DNA of 45,587 bases. Source: Oceanicaulis sp. BBD 1991-10. GTDB taxonomy: Bacteria > Pseudomonadota > Alphaproteobacteria > Caulobacterales > Maricaulaceae. A program made the translations under genes and the position numbers. The notes below the pieces were generated by a model. The model was not told the DNA's origin, made no database searches, and saw only the letters and a program-made list of their open reading frames with translations. Below, in pieces: positions 1 through 7,048 of the stretch. Numbering within the stretch: the first letter of the stretch is position 1; each line of letters begins with the position of its first letter. The stretch lies in the NCBI GenBank assembly GCA_001657295.1, contig LYSW01000016.1:1-45587 (forward strand), given 5' to 3'.

Positions 1-236
1 GTCGGCAAGCGCCCGGCCGAGGCGTGCGGCGCGGTCAGCAATCCCACGGCCGCCAGGTCCGCCATGGTGTTGCGGATCGACGCCGGCGAAAGCTCCAGCT
101 CGGGCCGTTTGGACAAGGTGCGCGAGCCGACCGGCTCTCCGGTGTTGAGATAGGTCTCCACCAGCTCGCGGAAGATGCGCCGGGAACGCGCGTCCAGCTC
201 GGCCAGGGACAGAGAGTGGCGGGGGGTCTCGCTCAT
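1..236 (-). CDS. hrcA: Heat-inducible transcription repressor HrcA (N-terminal part)
   Basis: The reverse strand encodes 78 residues from an ATG at 236 and runs off the left edge, so only the N-terminal winged-helix DNA-binding domain is visible. It reads [20 protein letters not shown], then [11 protein letters not shown], then [19 protein letters not shown], which is the typical HrcA start. HrcA represses groESL/dnaK-type heat-shock genes by binding CIRCE operators and is kept folded by GroEL. Its head-to-head position with rph is the usual alphaproteobacterial arrangement. No CIRCE element lies in the hrcA-rph spacer, so autoregulation through CIRCE is not supported here. Confidence 0.93.
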   Translation of the reverse strand, partial: MSETPRHSLSLAELDARSRRIFRELVETYLNTGEPVGSRTLSKRPELELSPASIRNTMADLAAVGLLTAPHASAGRLP

Positions 237-320
237 GACTCTAAGAGTTAAAACCGCCCGCGCCGCAGTGCAATCAGCCCGGCGCGCGTCATGACGGAGC
301 ATGAAAGCTTGATCGCGCCG

Positions 321-349
321 CTGACTGGGTTAGGAGGCGGTGCTATTCT
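321..349 (+). promoter_or_regulatory. Candidate promoter of rph
   Basis: CTGACT (321-326) and TATTCT (344-349) are separated by 17 bases and lie 27 bases before the rph start. Each hexamer matches the sigma-70 consensus at four of six positions. This is a by-eye prediction. Confidence 0.4.
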
Positions 350-375
350 GACTGCATCGTCAAAGAGGTATGCCC

Positions 376-1095
376 ATGCGCCCCAATGATCGCGCCCTTG
401 ATGCGCTTCGTCCGGTCCAGTTCGAGCTCGATTGGAACCCCTATGCGGAGGGCAGCTGCCTGATCAAGTTCGGGCATACCCATGTTCTGTGCAACGCCAC
501 GGTGGAAGACAATGTCCCGCCCTGGATGCGCGGTCATGGCCGGGGCTGGGTGACGGCGGAATACGCCATGCTGCCGCGCGCCACCCATCAGCGCACGCGC
601 CGGGAGGTCACCCGCGGCCAGCCGTCCGGACGCACCCAGGAGATTCAGCGCCTGATCGGCCGGTCGCTGCGCGCCTGCATTGACCTGAAAGCGCTGGGCG
701 AACGCCAGATCACGGTGGATTGCGACGTCCTGCAGGCCGATGGCGGCACGCGCACCGCGGCCATCACCGGCGCCTGGATCGCGCTTCGGCTCGCCTGCGA
801 CTATCTGCTCGATGAAGAAGTGATCAAGGCCGACCCGCTGCACGCTCAGGCCGCCGCCGTATCCTGCGGGATTTTGAAGCAAGAGGCGCGTCTGGACCTG
901 GAGTATGAAGAGGACCGGGTCGCCGACACCGACGCCAATTTCGTGCTCACCGCCGAAGGCGGCGTCATCGAAGTCCAGGCCACCGCCGAGGATCTGCCCA
1001 TGAAGGCGGAGGAGTTCGACGCCCTCTTCGCCCTGGCGCGCAAGGGCGTGACGGAGCTGTGCGCGATGCAGACGGCGGCGTTGAAGACAGACTGA
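376..1095 (+). CDS. rph: Ribonuclease PH
   Basis: A 239-residue protein of the usual RNase PH length. RNase PH is a phosphate-dependent 3'-5' exoribonuclease that trims tRNA 3' ends and helps degrade structured RNA, acting as a cytoplasmic hexamer. Family signatures are [14 protein letters not shown] at the N-terminus, [19 protein letters not shown], the [10 protein letters not shown] stretch, [15 protein letters not shown] (phosphate/RNA-binding region) and [18 protein letters not shown]. An ATG at 370 is in frame, but AGAGG at 364-368 is well spaced (7 bases) only for the ATG at 376, and the family begins MRP, so 376 is preferred. It diverges from hrcA. Confidence 0.97.
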   Translation: MRPNDRALDALRPVQFELDWNPYAEGSCLIKFGHTHVLCNATVEDNVPPWMRGHGRGWVTAEYAMLPRATHQRTRREVTRGQPSGRTQEIQRLIGRSLRACIDLKALGERQITVDCDVLQADGGTRTAAITGAWIALRLACDYLLDEEVIKADPLHAQAAAVSCGILKQEARLDLEYEEDRVADTDANFVLTAEGGVIEVQATAEDLPMKAEEFDALFALARKGVTELCAMQTAALKTD

Positions 1096-1185
1096 CGCCC
1101 TTTTTTTTTAAAGGCGGCGCAGCGAAGATCGGGGATCGGCCGGCGGCGGCTCTGTGATCAAACCGAGGCCGTGAGCGGCTCCGGC

Positions 1186-1416
1186 CTATTCCGCCGCATC
1201 TCCCTCCTCGTCCTCGTCTTCGAAGACGAGCAGATCGGCGGGTTGGCAGCCCAGCTCCTTGCACAGGGCCTCCAGGGTCGAAAAACGCACCGCCTTGGCC
1301 TTGCCGGTCTTCAGGATCGACAAATTGGCCATGGTGATGCCCACGCGGTCGCACAGCTCGGTCAGCGACATGCGCCGCTCAAGAAGCATTCGGTCAAGGG
1401 TGACGCGAATCGGCAT
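1186..1416 (-). CDS. XRE/Cro-CI family HTH regulator (YozG-like)
   Basis: A 76-residue protein that is almost entirely one helix-turn-helix domain: LDRMLLERRMSLTELCDRVG, then ITMANLSILKTGKAKAVRF, then STLEALCKELGCQPADLL, followed by an acidic tail (EDEDEEGD). This short XRE type is commonly encoded next to a DUF2975 membrane protein, as it is here: the DUF2975 gene ends 11 bases upstream on the same strand, and GGGGAGG is a good ribosome binding site. It probably controls its own operon; the tandem CGATAT repeat at 2378-2415 is the best candidate operator. The regulator call is firm; the target is inferred. Confidence 0.9.
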   Translation of the reverse strand: MPIRVTLDRMLLERRMSLTELCDRVGITMANLSILKTGKAKAVRFSTLEALCKELGCQPADLLVFEDEDEEGDAAE

Positions 1417-1427
1417 TCGGGCCTCCC

Positions 1428-1979
1428 CTAAATCGTGAATTTCTGTTCCTCGCGCAGCCGGGCGCCTTCACGGAAGACTTCGGCCAGCACAAGGAATGCG
1501 ATGACGGCGAACCAGGCGCCGAGATTGAGCGAAAACTCCCCGAACACCCGGCCGCCGCCTTCAACGGGCGCGCCGGACAGGGTGAAGACCAGGGCGATCA
1601 CGCCATGGGAGGCGTAGCTGAGCACCTGATACACGGCGACGCCCGCGGCGATGGCCTGCAGATGGCGTGCGTTTTCAGGAACGAAGGGGTCGCCGTCGGT
1701 CAGCGTTCGGAAAATCCGGCGCAACCGGTCGATAATGAAGATGATCGCGCCGAGCGCGACAATGGCCATGGGAAGGGCGACCACCACATCCATGGCGAGG
1801 AATTGCTGAAGGCCCGCAGGCAGATCGGGCCCGACGCCCAGGAGGCGGTAGATGCCGCCGGCCACGATCATCACGATGATCAAACTGGCCAGGCCCAGAA
1901 GAGCCCAAAGGACGTAGTAGACTATATCAAGGAGGAGCTTCAGCAGCGAGGCCAGCGATCCTGGTCCGAGCGTTCTCAT
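1428..1979 (-). CDS. DUF2975 family membrane protein
   Basis: A 183-residue integral membrane protein with four hydrophobic segments, roughly residues 16-41, 62-84, 110-133 and 150-168, matching the DUF2975 (YoaS-like) pattern. A loop with LRRIFRTLTDGDPFVPENARHL between the second and third helices is the most recognisable part of the family. Function is unknown. It is translated with the downstream XRE gene (11-base gap) from GGGGGGAG placed 6 bases before the ATG. Association with a small XRE regulator is a recurring arrangement of this family. A sensor-like or stress-related membrane role has been suggested by context only. Confidence 0.85.
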   Translation of the reverse strand: MRTLGPGSLASLLKLLLDIVYYVLWALLGLASLIIVMIVAGGIYRLLGVGPDLPAGLQQFLAMDVVVALPMAIVALGAIIFIIDRLRRIFRTLTDGDPFVPENARHLQAIAAGVAVYQVLSYASHGVIALVFTLSGAPVEGGGRVFGEFSLNLGAWFAVIAFLVLAEVFREGARLREEQKFTI

Positions 1980-2097
1980 ACTCCCCCCATTCAGATCCGG
2001 GTTGCAGGTTGAGGCCGGTGCGCCTGGGCTGTGTCTACTCCACCGGGGAACGTGGAGGGGTGCCTTTATGCGCGCCGGCCGTCAACTGCGGCCCGGA

Positions 2098-2214
2098 TCA
2101 CGCGACCATCGTCGAGATCGCTGCGACCACTCCGGCGAAAACCGTCGCCACCAGAGCCAGATTGATCACCATCGCAAATGCGGTGTGACCGTGGTTGTTT
2201 TCAGACCTGACCAT
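2098..2214 (-). CDS. Possible 38-aa single-helix membrane peptide
   Basis: A short reading frame begins at ATG 2214 after AAGGAGAG (2228-2221 on the reverse strand) with 6 bases of spacing, a near-ideal ribosome binding site. The product starts MVRSENNHGH and continues with one long hydrophobic stretch (AMVINLALVATVFAGVVAAI), so it would be a single-pass membrane peptide. It lies 118 bases upstream of the DUF2975 gene on the same strand and between that gene and the operator-like repeat, so it could be the first gene of the operon. An alternative ATG at 2219 in another frame would give only 17 residues and is too close to the Shine-Dalgarno sequence. No family recognised. Confidence 0.5.
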   Translation of the reverse strand: MVRSENNHGHTAFAMVINLALVATVFAGVVAAISTMVA

Positions 2215-2377
2215 CTCATACTCTCCTTAGCGTTCTTGTCGACCAACCATTCGGCTTGCCCGATCCGTTTGATCGCCGGGTCTTCGCCGAGAAGCGTCTG
2301 GGACCGCCCGTCTGGGTGTGTTCCCGTTCGCTTCGAGAGCATACTTAGGACAACAATCATCGCTTTGCAACAAAAAA

Positions 2378-2415
2378 ATATCGAAAAACGATATGAATTT
2401 TTCGAAAGGCGATAT
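2378..2415. promoter_or_regulatory. Tandem operator-like repeat
   Basis: A perfect dyad ATATCG-AAAAA-CGATAT occupies 2378-2394. A second, less symmetric copy TTTTCG-AAAGG-CGATAT occupies 2399-2415. The CGATAT half-sites (2389 and 2410) are 21 bases apart, two helical turns, so both sites would face the same side of DNA. The stretch is AT-rich in a GC-rich chromosome. It lies 25 bases before rdgB and 164 bases before the small membrane peptide on the opposite strand, suiting a site bound by the XRE regulator. Binding is inferred. Confidence 0.5.
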
Positions 2416-2439
2416 GAAATTTAGGTAAGGCGGCTATGC

Positions 2440-3045
2440 ATGAATGAGTTTACCAGCCAGAAAGCATGGGCCATCGCGAGCCATAATGCCGGTAAAATCA
2501 AAGAGATACGCGAATTGATCGCGCCTTACGGACTGACCGCCGACGGGGCCGATCGCTTGGGTTTGCCCGAGCCGGAAGAGACGGAAAATACTTTCATCGG
2601 AAACGCGAAGCTGAAAGCCATCGCCGGGGCCAAGGCCTCCGGCCGGGTCGCTTTGGCCGATGATTCCGGCCTCGAGGTCTTCGCCCTTGACGGCGCGCCG
2701 GGCATCTATTCGGCGCGATGGGCGGGCGAGCCGCGCAACTTTTACGCCGCGATGGACAGGGTCCGCGCCGAGCTTGACGCGATCAACGCCACAGACCGCT
2801 CCGCCCGCTTCGTGTGCGCCCTGGCGCTGGCCCATCCCGGCGGAGCGGTTCGGGTCTATGAGGGCGAGGTGCGCGGGCGCCTGGAGTTTCCGCCGCGAGG
2901 CGCGAACGGCTTTGGGTATGATCCGATCTTCGTGCCGGACGGGCATGACCTCACCTTTGGGGAGATGGACCCGTCGGCAAAACACGCCATGAGCCATCGC
3001 GCCCACGCCTTCAAGCTGCTGGTTCAGGACATTTTCGAGGGATGA
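2440..3045 (+). CDS. rdgB: Non-canonical purine NTP pyrophosphatase (RdgB/HAM1)
   Basis: A 201-residue Ham1/RdgB protein that hydrolyses dITP, ITP and XTP to the monophosphate and pyrophosphate, keeping deaminated purines out of DNA and RNA. Key motifs are SHNAGK (14-19, phosphate binding), EETENTF (46-52), the catalytic loop DDSGLEV (74-80), GFGYDPIF (157-164, base pocket) and SHRAHA (185-190). Length is normal. The stop overlaps the hemW start by four bases (ATGA), so the two are translationally coupled. Synteny hrcA-rph-rdgB-hemW is standard in alphaproteobacteria, but here about 1.3 kb separates rph from rdgB. Confidence 0.96.
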   Translation: MNEFTSQKAWAIASHNAGKIKEIRELIAPYGLTADGADRLGLPEPEETENTFIGNAKLKAIAGAKASGRVALADDSGLEVFALDGAPGIYSARWAGEPRNFYAAMDRVRAELDAINATDRSARFVCALALAHPGGAVRVYEGEVRGRLEFPPRGANGFGYDPIFVPDGHDLTFGEMDPSAKHAMSHRAHAFKLLVQDIFEG

Positions 3046-4214
3046 GCGGCGCGCCGTCAGACCGGGACGACGCCGTCGATCGGCTTGGCCTTTACGTGCA
3101 CTGGCCCTATTGCGCGCGCATCTGCCCCTATTGCGATTTCAATGTGTACAAAGCCGCCAATGGCGATCCGGACGGACTGCTGGCGGCGATGCTGGACGAT
3201 CTCGCGCTTTGGCGCGACCGGGTCGGCCCGCGCACGCTGACAAGTCTTCATTTCGGCGGCGGGACCCCCTCGCTGATGAGCCCCGAAGCGATCGGCGCGG
3301 TGATCGAAAAGGCCGACGCCTTATTCGGTCTGGCGACCGGCGCCGAGATCGGGCTCGAAGCCAATCCGGCCGAACGCCATCGCCTCGTCGGCATCGCATC
3401 CGCCGGCGTCGAACGCTTGTCGCTTGGGGTTCAGGCGCTCGACGATGCGAGCCTGGCCGCGCTGGGCCGCGACCACGACGCCGCGGCGGCGCTCGACGCG
3501 ATCGAAATCGCGCAATCGCATTTTGACCGGGTCAGCTTCGATCTGATTTACGCCCGCGAAGGTCAGAGCCTCGAAGATTGGGCGCGGGAATTGACCCGGG
3601 CCGCCGGTTTCGGCGCCGGTCATTTATCGCTCTACCAGCTTACGATCGAACCCGGCACCGCCTTCCAGAAGCGGCGCGACCGCGGCGATCTTAAACCGCC
3701 GGACGATGACCATGCCGCCGCCATGTTCGAGCTGACGCAGGACGTCACCGAAGCGGCGGGCCTTCCGCCCTACGAAGTCTCCAACCACGCCCGCACGCCG
3801 GCCGACCAGTCGGCGCACAATCGGCTCTATTGGCAGGGGGCGGACTGGATCGGGATCGGCCCCGGCGCCCATTCCCGGATCGGCCGGGCGGATAAGGCGG
3901 GCCGGATCAGCGCGTCCGCCCTGCGCCGGCCGGTGGATTACATCACCGGCGTTTCCCGAGGAGAAGCCCATCAGATCGAGCCCCTGTCGGCGCGCGAAGA
4001 GGCCGTGGAGCGGGTCTTGATGGGACTGCGCCTGATCGAAGACGGGCTCAACACCGCAGTGACGGCGAACATCACCGGGACCGGCATGGATCCTGACCGC
4101 ATCTCCGCGCTTGTCGGCCAGGGCGTCATCACGTCGGAGGCGGGCGTTATCCGTCTGACCCGCAAGGGCCGGGTGTTCGCCGACTACGCCGCCCAGCAGC
4201 TGGCGCCGATCTAA
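3042..4214 (+). CDS. hemW: Heme chaperone HemW (radical SAM)
   Basis: A 390-residue radical SAM protein. The cluster-binding motif is C24-x3-C28-x2-C31 (CARICPYC), followed by DFNVY, and the SAM-binding glycine motif is GGGTPS (72-77). The DF after the third cysteine and the C-terminal HemN_C region (EEAVERVLMGLRL) fit HemW rather than oxygen-independent coproporphyrinogen oxidase HemN, which has an extra N-terminal extension. HemW binds heme and is thought to deliver it to respiratory enzymes. Older annotations call this a HemN-like oxidase. It is coupled to rdgB by a 4-base overlap. Confidence 0.93.
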   Translation: MSGAPSDRDDAVDRLGLYVHWPYCARICPYCDFNVYKAANGDPDGLLAAMLDDLALWRDRVGPRTLTSLHFGGGTPSLMSPEAIGAVIEKADALFGLATGAEIGLEANPAERHRLVGIASAGVERLSLGVQALDDASLAALGRDHDAAAALDAIEIAQSHFDRVSFDLIYAREGQSLEDWARELTRAAGFGAGHLSLYQLTIEPGTAFQKRRDRGDLKPPDDDHAAAMFELTQDVTEAAGLPPYEVSNHARTPADQSAHNRLYWQGADWIGIGPGAHSRIGRADKAGRISASALRRPVDYITGVSRGEAHQIEPLSAREEAVERVLMGLRLIEDGLNTAVTANITGTGMDPDRISALVGQGVITSEAGVIRLTRKGRVFADYAAQQLAPI

Positions 4215-4291
4215 GCCGCGCGACGTGCTGGCCAACCGGGGGCAAGCGCGTCAGTCTTCGCGCCCGGCCCTTTTGTCAACGGATAGCGCCC

Positions 4292-5596
4292 GTGCTCGCC
4301 AACGCCCCCGCCCCGACCCTGTCGCCCCATCAGGAGGCCATCGCCGATTTCGCGGTCCATGGCGGCGCGCACTTATTCCTCACCGGCCGGGCCGGCACCG
4401 GCAAGACCACCGTGACCCGCGCCATCCTCGAGCGGCTGGGCCCCAAGGCCGCCGTGCTGGCGCCCACGGGCGTGGCGGCGATGAATGCGGGGGGGCAGAC
4501 GCTGCACAGTTTTTTCCGCCTGCCCCCGCGCCTGATCACGCCCGGCGATATCCGCCGCCTGCGCAACGCCCGCGTGGTGCGCGCGCTGACCACGCTGGTG
4601 ATCGATGAGATCTCCATGGTGCGCTCGGATGTGATGCAGGCGGTCGACGCCTCGCTGCGGCTCAACCGCGACAGCGCGGCGCCGTTTGGCGGCGTGCGCA
4701 TGGTGTTGGTGGGCGATCTGGCCCAATTGCCGCCCATCGCCCAGGGCGAAGAAGGCGCGTTTCTGGAAGACGTGTTCGGCGGGCCTTTCTTCTTTCACGC
4801 GCCCGCCTTTCGCGACGCCGGCTTCACCATGGTCGAGCTCCACGAGGTGCACCGCCAGGCGGATCCGGACTTTGTGGAGATTCTCAACGCCGTGCGCGAG
4901 GGCGCGCTGAACGCCGAACTCGCCGAGCGCCTGAATGCGCGCGTCAGCGGACGCAACGGGCTTGAAGCCAGCGCCACCCATGTCGTTTTGACCAGCACCA
5001 ATCAGGCCGCCTCCAACATCAACAACGCCCGCCTGGAAGGCATCACGGCGGAGCCGCGCGGCTTCGCGGCCAAGGTCGAGGGCGAGTTCGACCCCCGGCT
5101 TTTTCCCACCGACGAACCGCTGATCCTAAAGACCGGCGCGCGCGTGATGATGATCCGCAACGATCCCGGCGGGCGCTATGTCAACGGTTCGATCGGGGAG
5201 GTGTTGGGCTTTACCCCGGACGGGGTGAAGGTCTTGGTCAATGGCGAAACGGTCACGGTGGAGAAGGTCAGCTGGGAGCGCATGCGCTACGCCGCTGACG
5301 CCAAGACCGGCCAGCTCAAGCGCGAAACCGTGGGAAGCTATGCGCAATACCCCCTGCGTCTGGCCTGGGCGATGACCATCCACAAAGCCCAGGGCCTGAC
5401 GCTGGATAAAGTCTTCCTCGACGTCTCCCGGCGATTATTCGCACACGGACAGGCCTATGTCGCGCTGTCCCGCGCCCGCTCGCTGGAGGGCCTGGAATTG
5501 TCCAACGCGCTTCGACCCAGCGACATCATCACCGACCCGCGCCTGTTTGAAGTGACCAGCTTCACCGACCCGGCCCCGCCGCATCTGGAAGGGTGA
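4292..5596 (+). CDS. Pif1/RecD-like superfamily 1 DNA helicase
   Basis: A 434-residue SF1B helicase-type ATPase starting at GTG 4292. Walker A is GRAGTGKTT (32-40), motif Ia LAPTGVAAMNAGGQTLHSFF, Walker B LVIDEISM (103-109), motif III GDLAQLPP (141-148), and the C-terminal half ends with MTIHKAQGLTLDKV and QAYVALSRAR, motifs V and VI. This order and the HKAQG/ALSRAR pair are typical of bacterial Pif1-like proteins, which unwind DNA 5'-3' and resolve G-quadruplexes or R-loops. There is little beyond the core. Its last codon overlaps the next gene, a small HTH protein, which overlaps a PIN-domain gene, so the three form one unit. DNA helicase activity is expected from the family; the role of this operon is not known. 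Confidence 0.88.
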   Translation: MLANAPAPTLSPHQEAIADFAVHGGAHLFLTGRAGTGKTTVTRAILERLGPKAAVLAPTGVAAMNAGGQTLHSFFRLPPRLITPGDIRRLRNARVVRALTTLVIDEISMVRSDVMQAVDASLRLNRDSAAPFGGVRMVLVGDLAQLPPIAQGEEGAFLEDVFGGPFFFHAPAFRDAGFTMVELHEVHRQADPDFVEILNAVREGALNAELAERLNARVSGRNGLEASATHVVLTSTNQAASNINNARLEGITAEPRGFAAKVEGEFDPRLFPTDEPLILKTGARVMMIRNDPGGRYVNGSIGEVLGFTPDGVKVLVNGETVTVEKVSWERMRYAADAKTGQLKRETVGSYAQYPLRLAWAMTIHKAQGLTLDKVFLDVSRRLFAHGQAYVALSRARSLEGLELSNALRPSDIITDPRLFEVTSFTDPAPPHLEG

Positions 5597-5811
5597 GCGT
5601 GACCGGCGTGCTCACCCGAGCCAAGACCTGCGCCGTTCTGGGCGTGGACATCTGGGGTCTCGCCACGCTGATGCGCCGCGGGGAGATCGAGTCTAATCCG
5701 GACGGTTTCTTTGACGCATCCGAGGTGGACAGCCTCGCCGACATGCTGAAATCGCGCCGCAGGGAGGCGCTGAAAACCCTCGCCAAACTCGACGGACCTT
5801 ATCTTGGCTGA
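5593..5811 (+). CDS. Small excisionase/MerR-like HTH protein, possible antitoxin
   Basis: A 72-residue protein starting at GTG 5593 inside the stop of the helicase gene. Residues 7-50 follow the excisionase-type winged-HTH pattern: LTRAKTCAVLGVD (helix 1 and turn), GLATLMRRGEIES (recognition helix and RRGE turn), then DGFFDASEVDSLADML (wing and last helix). Its stop overlaps the PIN gene by eight bases. Such a small DNA-binding protein directly ahead of a PIN-domain RNase-like protein resembles VapB/VapC order, so it may be the antitoxin and autorepressor. It has no recognisable VapB fold of the AbrB or RHH type. An alternative is a DNA adaptor for the helicase. Confidence 0.6.
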   Translation: MSVTGVLTRAKTCAVLGVDIWGLATLMRRGEIESNPDGFFDASEVDSLADMLKSRRREALKTLAKLDGPYLG

Positions 5812-6379
5812 GGGCGCGGCGCCGGTCTGGTTCATCGACGCCAACATTCTGGCCGGCGCTGCGCGCCGCCAGGTCCTGCTGGCGCTCGCCGGCGCCGGCC
5901 TCATTCGTGTGCGCTGGTCCGAGCAGGTGCTCGCCGAAACCGGCCACGCCCACGCCCGCATCATCGACGCCAAGCCGGGGCGCCGCGACGGCGCCGGCGA
6001 AGCCGCCCAGCTGGTCACAGCGCTCGACGCCGCTTGCCCGGAGGCGATGACCGATGACGCCGCCATGGCGGCGATCACCGTTGACGCCAAGCTGCCCGAC
6101 CGGGGCGATGCACATATCATCCAGGGCGCGCTCGCCAGCCAGGCGCCGCTCATCGTCACTGAGAATCTGCGCGATTTTCCAGCCAAGATATTGACGCCGA
6201 TGGGCCTTTCCGCCCAAAGCGCCGACCGGTCCTACGAGGCGGTCTGCAAGGCTGACCCGCAATCCGCACGCGAGGCTCTGACCGCCGCCGCCGGACGGAT
6301 GCGGATCGACCCGGCGCGCTTCGCCGGCGCCATGCGTCGCGCGGGTCTGAAACGCAGCGCGGGTTTCTTCGCCGGTTGA
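5804..6379 (+). CDS. PIN-domain protein, putative VapC-like ribonuclease
   Basis: A 191-residue protein from a TTG start at 5804, overlapping the HTH gene by eight bases. The PIN pattern is visible: FIDANIL with Asp12, SEQVLAETG with Glu45, LPDRGDAHIIQGAL with Asp99 and Asp102, and LIVTENLRDFP with Asp124. These acidic residues normally hold the Mg/Mn ions of a PIN nuclease, so catalytic activity is plausible. The last 60 residues are an extra helical tail not needed for a minimal VapC, making it longer than the usual 130-150. Together with the preceding HTH protein it is a candidate toxin-antitoxin pair; linkage to a helicase gene is unusual. A housekeeping RNA-processing role is also possible. 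Confidence 0.72.
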   Translation: MAEGAAPVWFIDANILAGAARRQVLLALAGAGLIRVRWSEQVLAETGHAHARIIDAKPGRRDGAGEAAQLVTALDAACPEAMTDDAAMAAITVDAKLPDRGDAHIIQGALASQAPLIVTENLRDFPAKILTPMGLSAQSADRSYEAVCKADPQSAREALTAAAGRMRIDPARFAGAMRRAGLKRSAGFFAG

Positions 6380-6436
6380 ACCCGGCCTGCAGGCCCAGCT
6401 TTATCGCGACGCCCCGCCGCGATATCCCTGTCGGCC

Positions 6437-7048
6437 ATGGCTGAGCTCTATATTCTCACCCCGCCGCGCATAGACGACGGTTTTGCGGACACGCTGGCGA
6501 AGACGCTGGACGCAGGACCGGTCTCCGCGCTGCAGCTGCGCCTGAAGGATCACGCCATCGAGGACATCCGTCAGCTGGCGCCGGCGCTGATCAAGGCCGC
6601 CCAGTCGCGCGGCGTGGCGGTGATCATGAATGATGATCCCGCACTCGCCGCCGAGCTGGGCTGCGACGGCGTCCATGTGGGGCAGGCGGACGCCAGCCAG
6701 CAGGACGCCCGGGCGGCGGTCGGTCCCAAGGGCGTTGTCGGGGTCACCTGCCATGACAGCCGGCATCTCGCGATGGTCGCCGGCGAGCGCGGGGCGGATT
6801 ATGTCGCCTTCGGCTCGGTCTATGAGACCGCCACGAAAACGCCCAAAAGCTCTGCGCCTTTGGAGCTGTTTACCTGGTGGCGCGAGCTGTTCGAGATCCC
6901 GTCCGTGGCGATCGGCGGCATCACGCCGGACAACGCGGCGGCGGTGATCGAAGCCGGCGCCGATTATCTCGCCGTCTCGGGCGGGATCTGGAATTGGCCG
7001 GACGGCCCGGAGAGCGCATGCGCAGCCTTTTCACGCTTGCTGGACTGA
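6437..7048 (+). CDS. thiE: Thiamine-phosphate synthase family protein (ThiE-like)
   Basis: A 203-residue TIM-barrel protein. Motifs follow ThiE: LQLRLKD (32-38), NDD (65-67), DGVHVGQ (77-83), GVTCH (102-106), FGSVYETATK (125-134, pyrophosphate loop region) and AIGGIT (158-163). ThiE joins the thiazole phosphate and hydroxymethylpyrimidine pyrophosphate to give thiamine phosphate. No other thiamine gene is nearby, so this could be the sole ThiE or a ThiE/TenI-like paralogue; the retained LRLKD and NDD residues favour activity. The following Sel1 gene starts inside its 3' end (31-base overlap). Confidence 0.85.
   Translation: MAELYILTPPRIDDGFADTLAKTLDAGPVSALQLRLKDHAIEDIRQLAPALIKAAQSRGVAVIMNDDPALAAELGCDGVHVGQADASQQDARAAVGPKGVVGVTCHDSRHLAMVAGERGADYVAFGSVYETATKTPKSSAPLELFTWWRELFEIPSVAIGGITPDNAAAVIEAGADYLAVSGGIWNWPDGPESACAAFSRLLD

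Noticed and set aside
237-375. CIRCE operator between hrcA and rph
   Set aside because: The TTAGCACTC-N9-GAGTGCTAA pattern is absent; only a short ACTCT-A-AGAGT palindrome (238-248) is present.
1096-1120. Terminator after rph (run of nine T)
   Set aside because: The T-tract has no stable stem before it; only a six-base self-complementary stretch around the tract itself is seen.
2166-2360. 64-residue minus-strand frame starting at 2360
   Set aside because: It has no ribosome binding site and overlaps the better supported 38-aa frame; its composition is not protein-like.
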